A DNA stretch of 12,979 nt from Anaerolineales bacterium (GTDB lineage: Bacteria > Chloroflexota > Anaerolineae > Epilineales > JAANWY01), in the NCBI GenBank assembly GCA_018263655.1, contig JAANWY010000023.1, positions 1 through 12,979 on the forward strand, read 5' to 3'. The notes below the pieces were generated by a model. The model ran no database searches and was not told where the DNA came from. It saw only the letters and a list, made by a program, of their open reading frames with translations. A program made the translations under genes and the position numbers. Of this stretch, positions 1 through 6,611 are shown piece after piece (position 1 is the first letter of the stretch; every line of letters starts with the position of its first letter).

Positions 1-571
1 GCCAGGTGGTGATGCGTCCGCCGGCCGCGCCCTGCCGGCGCTCGACGAACTGGGCCGTACGGTCCAGCATGACTTCTCCTTGATCATCAAAGACCGCCCA
101 ACCTAAAGCCGCCCGGGCGCCGGCCTCTTCCACCGCTTTGGCCACCTGATCCATGTAGAAGTAGTGATCGGCCACACCGGTCACGCCGGCCTCGATCATC
201 TCGGCCAGCCCCAAAAGCGTCCCCCAGTATACGTCTTCTGCCTGCAGGTTGCCTTCCACCGGCCAGATGTATTCGTTGAACCACGCCTCCACCGGCACGT
301 CCTCGGCTAGCCCCCGGAAGAGGACCATCGAGACGTGCGCGTGGGTGTTGATGAGGCCCGGCATCGCGACCATGCCGCCGGCGTCGATGACCTGGCGAGC
401 GCGGCCGGGGTCGATGGCGCCGGCCGGTTCGACCGCGCTGATGCGGTTTCCCCCGATGGCAATATCGTGATCGGGCAGCACATCCACGTCGCCCTCGCGG
501 GGGATGTGTAAAACATAGCTGTTTCGAAGTAGCAGGTCAAAACCGGTGTCGACGTCGAGAGTCACATCCAC
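1..571 (-). CDS. Amidohydrolase, MTA/SAH deaminase-like (N-terminal part, runs off left edge)
   Basis: This is the first 190 codons of a metal-dependent amidohydrolase of the MtaD/ATZ-TRZ group, whose known members deaminate 5'-methylthioadenosine, S-adenosylhomocysteine or related aminopurines. I translated it by hand. The metal-binding HxH motif lies in the segment PGLINTHAHVSMVLFRGLAE. It is followed by WFNEYIWPVE and LGLAEMIEAGVTGVADHYFY, which have the order and spacing of MtaD proteins. The rest of the TIM barrel, with the other metal ligands, lies outside the window. I chose GTG at 571-569 because GGGAG sits 11 nt upstream; GTG at 565-563 is an alternative that would form a GTGA overlap with the stop of the preceding deaminase gene. 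Either way the two genes overlap (10 or 4 bp) and are probably translationally coupled. Beside an adenine deaminase-like gene and three nucleoside hydrolases, a purine or nucleoside deaminase is the best guess. Substrate cannot be fixed from this fragment, and guanine or other deaminases of the same superfamily remain possible. Confidence 0.85.
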   Translation of the reverse strand, partial: MDVTLDVDTGFDLLLRNSYVLHIPREGDVDVLPDHDIAIGGNRISAVEPAGAIDPGRARQVIDAGGMVAMPGLINTHAHVSMVLFRGLAEDVPVEAWFNEYIWPVEGNLQAEDVYWGTLLGLAEMIEAGVTGVADHYFYMDQVAKAVEEAGARAALGWAVFDDQGEVMLDRTAQFVERRQGAAGGRITTW

Positions 572-2343
572 AGGTCCGCTAACTCCCTTCGTTCGGCGTT
601 CACTAACCCCCGGTCGGTGATGCGCAACCCCGAGCTGACGGGTAGGGTAAACGTGGTCAGCCGCATCAGCAGATGGGGGTGCGAGATACCCATTTCCTGC
701 ACGGCGCTGGCAAATCGCCGCAGAGCGGCAGCCACCTCTGGGACTGGCTGTGGCGACAGGAGGCCGGCGAAGGGAAGTTCCATCAACGCTTGGACCTGCC
801 GGCCACGCACGGCGGCCAACCCACCATCGGCGGCGATGACCGCATTGGCTGCCCGGGCCATGTCGGCCGGCTCCCGTCCGATGACGACCAAATTGTGAGA
901 ATCGTGAGCCTGAGTACTGGCGATGGCCCCATCGCGAAGCCCCAAACCCTGCACCAATCCGTAAGCTCGGCGGTGGTTACGGCCATGCCGCTCAAAAACC
1001 GCGATTCGCACCAGATCACTCGTCTCATCGAGCGGTTCGTCAGGCGACGTCCCGAGTCCATCGAGTGGCTCACCACGAAGCTGCACCAACCCGTCCCGAA
1101 CTTCCAAAGTGACTCTGCCCTCGGAAGTCGTCGTGCCCTCGGGGTCGGATACGATCACCCGCATTTGCACCTGTCCCTGCTGAACGGGGGCTTCCAATTG
1201 AAAATCGCTCTCCTCCAGCGGCGACAACTTGACGGACCCCCGTGCCTCTTCAAGATGCTCCTCCGGACCCGGCTGCCACAGCAGTTCGCCGTCCCGAACG
1301 ACCACCTCACCATCTGCGATCAGGGTGTCGACAGTGAAGTCCTCCAAGCTATCCACCAGCACGATGTCGGCTCGCTTTCCAGGCGCGATGGCCCCCCGAT
1401 CGTATAAGCGGAGCCGGCGCGATGGCTTGATAGTGGCCGAGCGCACCGCCTCGACCGGCGTCATACCTAGCTCAATAGCGCGACGCAGGACTCGATCCAA
1501 ATGCCCCTTCTCTTCCAGATAATCGGGCACCACATCGTCGGTCACCAGAAGAACATCCGGGTCGGAGGGGAGGGTCTGAAACGCTGAAATCAAGTCGGAC
1601 GTCATATAGCGCTCTTGGAGTTGCACGGCCACGCCGAGGCGCAGCTTGTCCAGCAGGAGCTGGGGGGTCATCAGAGTGTGGTCCGAACCGATGCCGGCGG
1701 CTACGTAGGCGTTAAGCTCACGCCCCCGCAGCATGGGGTTGTGACCCTCGATAACCACCCCGGCCTCGCGACCGGCGTCCAGGATTCCCATCATCTGGTC
1801 GTCTTCCTCAACGACGGCCCGGGAGTCCATCACTTCTGCCAACCCCAACACGCCATTCCAGCGGAGCATCTCTTCCACTTCGGCCGGCCCGATCTCGCCG
1901 CCGCTGGTCTCCAGGCCGGCGGCCGAGGGAACACAAGTCGGCACCAGGAAGCACACCTTCAGCGGCAGACCACGGCTGGCCGCCCACAGCATGCGCACGC
2001 CATCCAGTCCCAAAACGTTGGCGATTTCGTGGGGGTCTTCGGCCACGGTCGTTGTGCCATGCGGTAGCACGGCTGCGGCAAAGTTGGCCGGCGTGACCAG
2101 GCTGCTCTCGATGTGCATGTGGGAGTCGATGAGGCCCGGCACGGCGAACTGCCCTCGACCGTCGACGACTTGGGCCGCCCGCCTGGCCGGCTGTGTTGCC
2201 GGCGGCTCGACACACGCAATCTTCCCGGCCCAGACGCCGATGTCGGCTGGATATATTTCGCCGGTGGACACATTCACCAAGGAGACATCGTGAATGAGAA
2301 GGTCTAGATCAATCTCGCCCAAGGCAGCTTTAATGATGGACAT
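562..2343 (-). CDS. ade: Adenine deaminase family protein (divergent)
   Basis: A 593-aa protein that matches adenine deaminase (adenine + water to hypoxanthine + ammonia) along its whole length, close to the usual family size of about 570-600 aa. Visible motifs are the HxH metal site in PGLIDSHMHIES (H75, H77), LPHGTTTVAEDPHEIANVLG (94-112), PTCVPS (135-140), LAEVMD with the probable bridging acid E170, EGH (199-201), SDH (220-222), TDD (268-270), and the family-specific C-terminal AHDSHN (479-484) and ITDRGLVNAE near the end. Some usual residues differ: the family's GHAPG-like motif reads GHNPM, SDHE reads SDHT, and the Arg of DDRxP is Val, so the substrate may not be plain adenine. I chose the ATG at 2343-2341. 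An open frame continues upstream, but only through a palindrome and tandem repeats with no family similarity. SD placement is poor: the AGGA nearest the ATG is 2 nt away. The gene follows nucleoside hydrolase C and overlaps the next deaminase, which fits purine base salvage after nucleoside cleavage. Confidence 0.88.
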   Translation of the reverse strand: MSIIKAALGEIDLDLLIHDVSLVNVSTGEIYPADIGVWAGKIACVEPPATQPARRAAQVVDGRGQFAVPGLIDSHMHIESSLVTPANFAAAVLPHGTTTVAEDPHEIANVLGLDGVRMLWAASRGLPLKVCFLVPTCVPSAAGLETSGGEIGPAEVEEMLRWNGVLGLAEVMDSRAVVEEDDQMMGILDAGREAGVVIEGHNPMLRGRELNAYVAAGIGSDHTLMTPQLLLDKLRLGVAVQLQERYMTSDLISAFQTLPSDPDVLLVTDDVVPDYLEEKGHLDRVLRRAIELGMTPVEAVRSATIKPSRRLRLYDRGAIAPGKRADIVLVDSLEDFTVDTLIADGEVVVRDGELLWQPGPEEHLEEARGSVKLSPLEESDFQLEAPVQQGQVQMRVIVSDPEGTTTSEGRVTLEVRDGLVQLRGEPLDGLGTSPDEPLDETSDLVRIAVFERHGRNHRRAYGLVQGLGLRDGAIASTQAHDSHNLVVIGREPADMARAANAVIAADGGLAAVRGRQVQALMELPFAGLLSPQPVPEVAAALRRFASAVQEMGISHPHLLMRLTTFTLPVSSGLRITDRGLVNAERRELADLWM

Positions 2344-2378
2344 TGTCCTACATCTTGTCCTACATCTTGTCCTACATC
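2343..2378 (-). repeat. Three perfect 12-bp tandem repeats abutting the deaminase start codon
   Basis: The plus-strand unit TTGTCCTACATC occurs three times without mismatch at 2343-2354, 2355-2366 and 2367-2378. In the transcript each unit reads GATGTAGGACAA, so each contains the start-stop pair ATG-TAG overlapping an AGGA. The last copy runs directly into the ATG of the deaminase gene. Because the unit is 12 bp, copy-number changes would keep the reading frame but would change leader length. Confidence 0.9.
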
Positions 2379-2395
2379 TATATGATAACTGGCCT

Positions 2396-2507
2396 TGATC
2401 ATCGTTTCGGCCATTGGCTTCCGCCTGCTCCCGCTGGATTGCCAAATCCAGCGGTTATGGCTTGGATTTGGCAATCCAAGCCGAGCTAGTGGCCGAAACG
2501 ATGATCA
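2396..2507. repeat. 112-bp T-shaped nested palindrome between two operon genes
   Basis: The outer arms are an 18-bp perfect inverted repeat (2396-2413 with 2490-2507; arm TGATCATCGTTTCGGCCA). Inside lie two adjacent perfect hairpins, each with a 10-bp stem and a 4-nt loop: 2431-2454 (stem CCGCTGGATT, loop GCCA) and 2459-2482 (stem GGCTTGGATT, loop TGGC). They are 4 nt apart. The two loops are complementary, and 2435-2450 is also a perfect 16-bp inverted repeat of 2463-2478, so the hairpins can merge into one longer stem. No open frame of its own and no clear target-site duplication are visible. It could be a non-autonomous mobile or REP-type element, or an RNA structure between the hydrolase and deaminase genes. 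Confidence 0.85.
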
Positions 2508-2541
2508 TACCCTCTGTTGGTCTTTTCAAAATCCTTACCGT

Positions 2542-3468
2542 CTAGCTTACCAAGTCGAACAGCATGCGCTTGAACTTCTCAGAATCAACTGCAAAACACA
2601 CCTCGATATTGGGCTCCTTTTCCAACACACCGAACCGGTCGACAACGGTCTCGCCGTGTGTCAGCTCGCTGGTGGTTTCGACATCGACGTACTTAGGCTC
2701 GTCGTGAGTGGACACGTCGCGGTTCAGGGCGACGGCCATGCACACGGGGTCCGGCAGGGACAATCCTGGCAGGCCGAGCCAGTCGCGGCAGGCTGCCAGG
2801 GCGCTGCGGTTGCAGTCGAGGGTGAAGTCGGCATACGGCGTTCCGAGAGCCCGCATGCGCTGTATGTCCTCTTCCAGCAGCAAGGAATCGCCGATGCAGT
2901 GTTCCCAGCCTACCATCATGATTGGCATACCGGAATGGAAGACAATCCGGGCCGCTTCGGGATCGCACCAGATATTATACTCCGCCGAGGGGGTGATGTT
3001 GCCGATGACGTTGGCTGCGCCACCCATGACGTAGCATTCCTCGACCGATTGGGCGATGTCGGGGGCTTTGAGCAGCGCCGTCGCGATGTTGGACAGCGGC
3101 CCCAGCGTGACCAGCGTGATCTCGCCTGGGTTAGCCCGCACGATGTCGATCAACACATCCACAGCATGTCTCGATTCGGGTGGCCGCTGGGGGTCCGGAT
3201 AGTTCATGCCGCCCATGCCGTCCGGGCCGTGGAAGAACTCTGCGTTGACATGCTCCCGCAATAGCGGTTTGTCCAAACCGATATGCACTGGCACACCGGC
3301 GTCGCACAGGTCAACCGTGTAGCCGGCGTTTTTCGCCCCCTGCTCGACCGGCATATTGCCGGCGACAATGGTGATGGCCTCCACGCTGACGTCGGGCGAC
3401 CGCAGGGCCATCAGAATCGCTACGGCGTCGTCCGAGGCGGTGTCGGTATCGATGAGAAACTTACGCAT
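2542..3468 (-). CDS. Nucleoside hydrolase C (inosine-uridine preferring family, atypical active site)
   Basis: A 308-aa member of the IU-nucleoside hydrolase family, which cleaves the N-glycosidic bond of ribonucleosides to give base and ribose in the cytoplasm. The calcium/ribose site is represented by DTDTASDDA (residues 7-15; the family norm is DTDPGxDDA), TLGPLSNIATAL (121-132), AEYNIWCDPEAA (162-173) and D240. The residue before D240 is normally the catalytic His that protonates the leaving base (the HD of group I enzymes); here it is Pro239, giving LPDPVCMAVAL, with Cys243 close by. Length is normal and the frame is intact, so this looks like divergence rather than decay. The ATG at 3468-3466 has GAGG 8 nt upstream. 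The gene starts 40 bp after hydrolase B and is followed by the T-shaped palindrome and the deaminase gene. It may be a nucleoside hydrolase with other specificity, a different leaving-group mechanism, or reduced activity. Confidence 0.9.
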   Translation of the reverse strand: MRKFLIDTDTASDDAVAILMALRSPDVSVEAITIVAGNMPVEQGAKNAGYTVDLCDAGVPVHIGLDKPLLREHVNAEFFHGPDGMGGMNYPDPQRPPESRHAVDVLIDIVRANPGEITLVTLGPLSNIATALLKAPDIAQSVEECYVMGGAANVIGNITPSAEYNIWCDPEAARIVFHSGMPIMMVGWEHCIGDSLLLEEDIQRMRALGTPYADFTLDCNRSALAACRDWLGLPGLSLPDPVCMAVALNRDVSTHDEPKYVDVETTSELTHGETVVDRFGVLEKEPNIEVCFAVDSEKFKRMLFDLVS

Positions 3469-3508
3469 ACAGGCGTCCTCCCGAATGGATTGCGGATTTC
3501 GTGTTGTT

Positions 3509-4498
3509 TTAAGGATATTTTGCCAACGTGTCGATCAGCAGATCGATCAAGCGATCCTTATCGATGTCAACGGCGACCTCGGCGTTGGGTGGTTCTCCCC
3601 GCCAGACGCCTCCATCCGAGGTGGAGACTTGGCCTCGCCCGCGCAGATGCCGGCAATCGCAGACGGTCATGCCATAGGTATGTTCGCCCTTCAGTTCAAC
3701 GGCGACATGCATCGGCTCAAACTCGATCAGCGTTGGACCTGCCTGTGCCGGCACGGCAGACAGGTCGATGAGGGCTGCCACAGCGCAAGGGTCATGCAAA
3801 GACCCACCGCGCAGTCCAAACACTCGCTTGAGGGTATCCCGATAGAAATCCAGAGACTCGGCTACGATGGCGCTGGTCCGAGTGCCCAATCCTCGGATGC
3901 GTTCAATCTCGACCTCCGTTGCCGGTACCTGCCGCGTGACGTTGAGGCCACACATCCTGATGGGCACGCCGCTGGTGAAAACGATGTGGGCGGCCTCGGG
4001 GTCCACGTAGATGTTGAATTCGGCGGCCGGGGTCGAGTTGCCGTAGGTCAGCGAGCCACCCATCAGGCTGATTTCCTGGATCCGCCCGGCAATGCGCGGC
4101 TCACGGCGCAGGGCCGTCGCGATGTTGGTCAACGGGCCGATGGGCACGAGGATCACATCCTCGGTGGACATGACCGTCTCGATGATGAAATCAACGGCAT
4201 GGCGCGGGTCCAGGGGTGTAGTTGGCGCCGGCAAATCCGGTCCATCCAACCCGGTCTCGCCATGCACCTCGGGTACGTGGCGGGGGGGTCGGATCAGCGG
4301 ATGGCCCATCCCCTTGGCCACCGGTATGTGGGTGAGGCCGGCGAACTCGACCACTTTGAGGGCGTTGTCCGTCACCTTATCCAGCGTCTGGTTGCCGGCC
4401 ACCGTAGTGATACCCAGCACATCCAGATGCTTGGCGGCCAGGAGGATCGCCAGCGCATCGTCGTGGCCCGGGTCACAGTCGATGATGACTTTCTTCAC
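3509..4498 (-). CDS. Nucleoside hydrolase B (inosine-uridine preferring family)
   Basis: A 329-aa nucleoside hydrolase with a complete set of family motifs: DCDPGHDDA (7-15) for calcium and ribose binding, HGETGLDGPDLP (79-90), PIGPLTNIATAL (119-130), AEFNIYVDPEAA (159-170) and LHDPCAVAAL (234-243), where H235 is the expected leaving-group acid and D236 a calcium ligand. The FYRD segment (218-221) lies where several family members carry an active-site Tyr. It resembles the Rih enzymes of purine and pyrimidine nucleoside salvage; which base it prefers cannot be told. The start is GTG at 4498-4496 with GGAG 6 nt upstream. It overlaps the stop of the ADP-ribosylglycohydrolase gene as GTGA, so the two should be translationally coupled. 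A GC-rich palindromic motif lies inside the coding region at 3738-3764 and encodes the PAQAG segment. Confidence 0.93.
   Translation of the reverse strand: MKKVIIDCDPGHDDALAILLAAKHLDVLGITTVAGNQTLDKVTDNALKVVEFAGLTHIPVAKGMGHPLIRPPRHVPEVHGETGLDGPDLPAPTTPLDPRHAVDFIIETVMSTEDVILVPIGPLTNIATALRREPRIAGRIQEISLMGGSLTYGNSTPAAEFNIYVDPEAAHIVFTSGVPIRMCGLNVTRQVPATEVEIERIRGLGTRTSAIVAESLDFYRDTLKRVFGLRGGSLHDPCAVAALIDLSAVPAQAGPTLIEFEPMHVAVELKGEHTYGMTVCDCRHLRGRGQVSTSDGGVWRGEPPNAEVAVDIDKDRLIDLLIDTLAKYP
3738..3764. repeat. GC-rich palindromic motif inside nucleoside hydrolase B
   Basis: The segment contains the perfect palindrome GTGCCGGCAC flanked by CTGCC and GGCAG arms, giving a stem of about 10 bp with one bulged base, and further CCTG/CAGG ends. 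It sits in a loop region of the protein (around PAQAG). It has the look of a dispersed REP-type sequence accepted in a coding region, but no second copy is in this window. Confidence 0.4.
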
Positions 4499-5622
4499 TG
4501 CAATCTCCGAGAGGCAACGTCCTGAGCCCGTCGAAGGGCGACGTCCTGAGCCCGTCGAAGGGCGACGTCCTGAGCCTGTCGAAGGGCGACGTCTGTCAAG
4601 TCCTGGGCTAGGGCCTCCAGGTCGAATTCTTCGTTCGCGGCCTTGAGTGTAGCGTACAAATCCCGGGGCAGCGCGTCGAAGCCGCGCAAGGCGCCGGCCA
4701 GCGCGCCGGCCATGGCCGCGATGGTATCGGTGTCGTTCCCGATGTTCGTTCCTCCCACGATGGACTCCAGCGGGTCACCGCCAGCGAAGACGAAGAGCCC
4801 AATCGCCGTAGGCACAGACTCGACGGCATACACCGAGTTGCCAATGTAAGCCTCCAGGGAATCCATGACCTCCTCCAGGTCTTGCGCTTTCAAAGCCAAG
4901 TTGATGGCTAACTCGATGCGTGAGAGGACGCGCGGGCCGGCGACGAAGCGCCCCTTCTGAGCGCCCAACTCCTCGCCTCGCCGGGCGCCGGCGAGGCAGG
5001 CGTGAGCGACGGAGTAGACATCGGCGCCTTCGGTGATGGCCTCGGCAACGCCGGCTGCGATGGCGCAGGCAGCCGAAACCGCAATCTGTGTCCCGTGAGA
5101 GGGCAAGCAGGTGATCAGCGCTGTCTGGCACGCGCCCTCGATGTCGCCGGGATGGATCAAGCCGGCCGGCGCCACGCGCATGGCCGCGCCATTCGTCGCC
5201 CCGACACTCGTCATCTGGCGGTCCGAGTCGCCCACGGTGCCCACCTTACTGGGCTCTCCACCCGTCCGCAGTGCTTCCACCGTCGGACGCGTGGTCGGCC
5301 CCATGTTGGAAGCGTGCGGCGATTCGTCCGCCCAGCGGAGCAGACAATCGACCCAGGCTTCGGGGGTCAAGTTGCCTTCCGCTTGGACGAGGGTCTGCGC
5401 CAGGTAGCACATCTGGCTGACGTCGTCGGTGACCTGGCCGGCCCCATTGCCACTGGCGCCGGAAAACGTGTCTGGCGGCGGATCGAGGAAGGTACGGATC
5501 AAGCCGCCGTGGTGATCGATGATTTCCGATGTACTCCACTGCTCTGTCGCGGCCCCCATGGCGTCACCCATGCCGGCGGCTGCCAGGCAGCCCAAGATAC
5601 GATCATGTAGTCTTTGTTGCAC
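4495..5622 (-). CDS. ADP-ribosylglycohydrolase (DraG/ARH) family protein with repeat-derived tail
   Basis: A 375-aa cytoplasmic protein of the ADP-ribosylglycohydrolase fold, whose members use two magnesium ions to hydrolyse N- or O-glycosidic links of ADP-ribose to proteins or small molecules. Motifs in order are DRILGCLAAAGMGDAMGAATE (7-27), TDDVSQ (65-70; metal-binding TDD, with V where T/S is usual), GATNGAAMR (141-149) and IGNDTDTIAAMAGAL (294-308; the second metal site with D297 and D299). The metal residues appear complete. The last 30 or so residues are (AQDVALRR)-type octapeptides made by an in-frame 24-bp repeat and are not part of the family. I chose GTG at 5622-5620, with AGGA 4 nt upstream; a TTG at 5658-5656 would add 12 residues but lacks a clear ribosome site. 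The gene lies 50 bp after hydrolase A and is coupled to hydrolase B by GTGA. Between nucleoside hydrolases, a role on a ribosylated small molecule seems likelier than protein de-ADP-ribosylation, but that is inference. Confidence 0.88.
   Translation of the reverse strand: MQQRLHDRILGCLAAAGMGDAMGAATEQWSTSEIIDHHGGLIRTFLDPPPDTFSGASGNGAGQVTDDVSQMCYLAQTLVQAEGNLTPEAWVDCLLRWADESPHASNMGPTTRPTVEALRTGGEPSKVGTVGDSDRQMTSVGATNGAAMRVAPAGLIHPGDIEGACQTALITCLPSHGTQIAVSAACAIAAGVAEAITEGADVYSVAHACLAGARRGEELGAQKGRFVAGPRVLSRIELAINLALKAQDLEEVMDSLEAYIGNSVYAVESVPTAIGLFVFAGGDPLESIVGGTNIGNDTDTIAAMAGALAGALRGFDALPRDLYATLKAANEEFDLEALAQDLTDVALRQAQDVALRRAQDVALRRAQDVASRRLQ
4517..4588. repeat. Three 24-bp REP-like repeats encoding the glycohydrolase C-terminus
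   Basis: Three tandem 24-bp units lie at 4517-4540, 4541-4564 and 4565-4588. The first two are identical and the third has one C-to-T change; five bases of a fourth unit follow. The core TGAGCCCGTCGAAGGG belongs to the TTCGACxxGCTCA type of dispersed bacterial repeat. As 24 is divisible by 3, the array is read through as eight-residue units without breaking the frame, ending just before the GTGA junction with the next gene. Confidence 0.88.
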
Positions 5623-5672
5623 TTGTTCCTTCTTTCCCAAACGCGACGGAAATCCCAAGAAGCCGCCACGTG

Positions 5673-6611
5673 TCAGCTCTCTCCCCTAGTCACACGCTCG
5701 AAATACATATCCAAGAAGCGGGCCGAATCCACGGCCAGGCAGGCGTTGACGTTGGCCGGCTCCTCCCACTGCCCCCGCCAATCGGCCATCGTTTGACCGC
5801 TGCTTCGCCCATCGCCGATTTCGACATCGACGTACACCTTTTGCGTCTGGAACAAGCTCGGGTCGAGAACGTAGGCGATGGCTGAGGAGTCGTGGACGTA
5901 GAATCCGTCCATGTCCAGTTCGCGCCGGTAGTAGCTCAGATAACACGGCGTGGCGGCCGAGATGAAGTCCGTGATTGGGGTGTTTGCCTCTTTCAGACGG
6001 GCCAAATACGCTGGACCCATCACCGTTTTGCGCGTTACGTCCAGGCCGACCATGGTCAAGGGCCAGCCGGCGTGGAACACAATCCGGGCCGCGTCAGGGT
6101 CGTTGTGGATGTTGGCCTCAGCCACAGGCGAAGCGTTGCCCGGTCCGGCCACAACCCCGCCCATGATGACCACTTCGCGCACATTCTGGGCGATTCGCGG
6201 TTCGAGACTGACGGCCAGGGCCAAGTTGGTCAGCGGACCGACGGCCGCCAGGGTAATCTCGCCGGGCGAGTCCATGATGCGCGAGACCAGGTATTCGGCG
6301 GCGCGCCTGGCGAGGGGTTGAGTCTTGGCCGGCGGGAGGTTCATCTCCCCCAACCCATCCTGCCCATGGACCCGATAGCCCCGCCCACGATACGCACGCG
6401 CCAAGGGGTTCGTTGCACCGGGAACCACCGGAATGTCGTCCCGCCCAGCCACCTCCAGAACCTTGAGCGCATTCTCCGTCGTCTGCTCGACCCCCACGTT
6501 GCCGAACACCGTGGTCAAGGCTTCCACTTCAACCTCGGGCGACTGAAGCGCGAAGAAAATCGCCATGGCGTCGTCAATGCCCGGGTCGGTATCTATGATC
6601 AGTCGTTTCAC
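5673..6611 (-). CDS. Nucleoside hydrolase A (inosine-uridine preferring family)
   Basis: A 312-aa nucleoside hydrolase with all canonical motifs: DTDPGIDDA (7-15), the HGQDGLGEMNLP loop (82-93), AVGPLTNLALAV (123-134), AEANIHNDPDAA (164-175) and YVHDSSAIAYVL (238-249), with H240 as probable leaving-group acid and D241 as calcium ligand. It should split a ribonucleoside into base and ribose in the cytoplasm. The base preference is not evident, and its sequence differs enough from the other two hydrolases in the operon that distinct specificities are plausible. I chose GTG at 6611-6609 because it places the DTDPG motif at residue 7, as in relatives. The ribosome site is weak (a G-run directly before it), and an upstream extension through AT-rich repeat sequence is unlikely to be translated. 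It is the first enzyme gene after the transporter, separated by a 137-bp purine-rich spacer, and is followed 50 bp later by the ADP-ribosylglycohydrolase gene. Confidence 0.93.
   Translation of the reverse strand: MKRLIIDTDPGIDDAMAIFFALQSPEVEVEALTTVFGNVGVEQTTENALKVLEVAGRDDIPVVPGATNPLARAYRGRGYRVHGQDGLGEMNLPPAKTQPLARRAAEYLVSRIMDSPGEITLAAVGPLTNLALAVSLEPRIAQNVREVVIMGGVVAGPGNASPVAEANIHNDPDAARIVFHAGWPLTMVGLDVTRKTVMGPAYLARLKEANTPITDFISAATPCYLSYYRRELDMDGFYVHDSSAIAYVLDPSLFQTQKVYVDVEIGDGRSSGQTMADWRGQWEEPANVNACLAVDSARFLDMYFERVTRGES

Noticed and set aside
673..1407. 244-codon plus-strand open frame opposite the adenine deaminase-like gene
   Set aside because: Antisense shadow; the minus-strand frame has continuous family similarity through the whole segment.
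2380..2410. Separate promoter for the deaminase gene (TATCAT near 2383-2388)
   Set aside because: No acceptable -35 box at 16-18 nt, and the gene fits read-through from the operon.
2344..2445. N-terminal extension of the deaminase through the tandem repeats and palindrome
   Set aside because: The extra residues come from repeats (RCRT units) and a hairpin and have no family counterpart. The ATG at 2343 fits the family start.
2396..2507. Intrinsic terminator ending the operon before the deaminase
   Set aside because: No U-run follows the stem in the transcript, and the downstream genes continue the same pathway in the same direction.
2395..3264. Long plus-strand open frame opposite nucleoside hydrolase C
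   Set aside because: It begins inside the T-shaped palindrome and is antisense to a clear gene, with no recognisable protein features.
3356..4525. Long plus-strand open frame (389 codons) opposite nucleoside hydrolase B
   Set aside because: It is antisense to a gene with complete family motifs, and its composition is that of a GC-rich reverse complement. No domain or ribosome site was seen.
4517..4588. Possible CRISPR array
   Set aside because: The 24-bp units are directly adjacent with no spacers and lie in a coding frame; no cas gene is present.
5623..5658. TTG start adding 12 residues to the ADP-ribosylglycohydrolase
   Set aside because: No clear ribosome site before TTG, whereas GTG 5622 has AGGA 4 nt upstream and places the DRILG motif near the N-terminus as usual.
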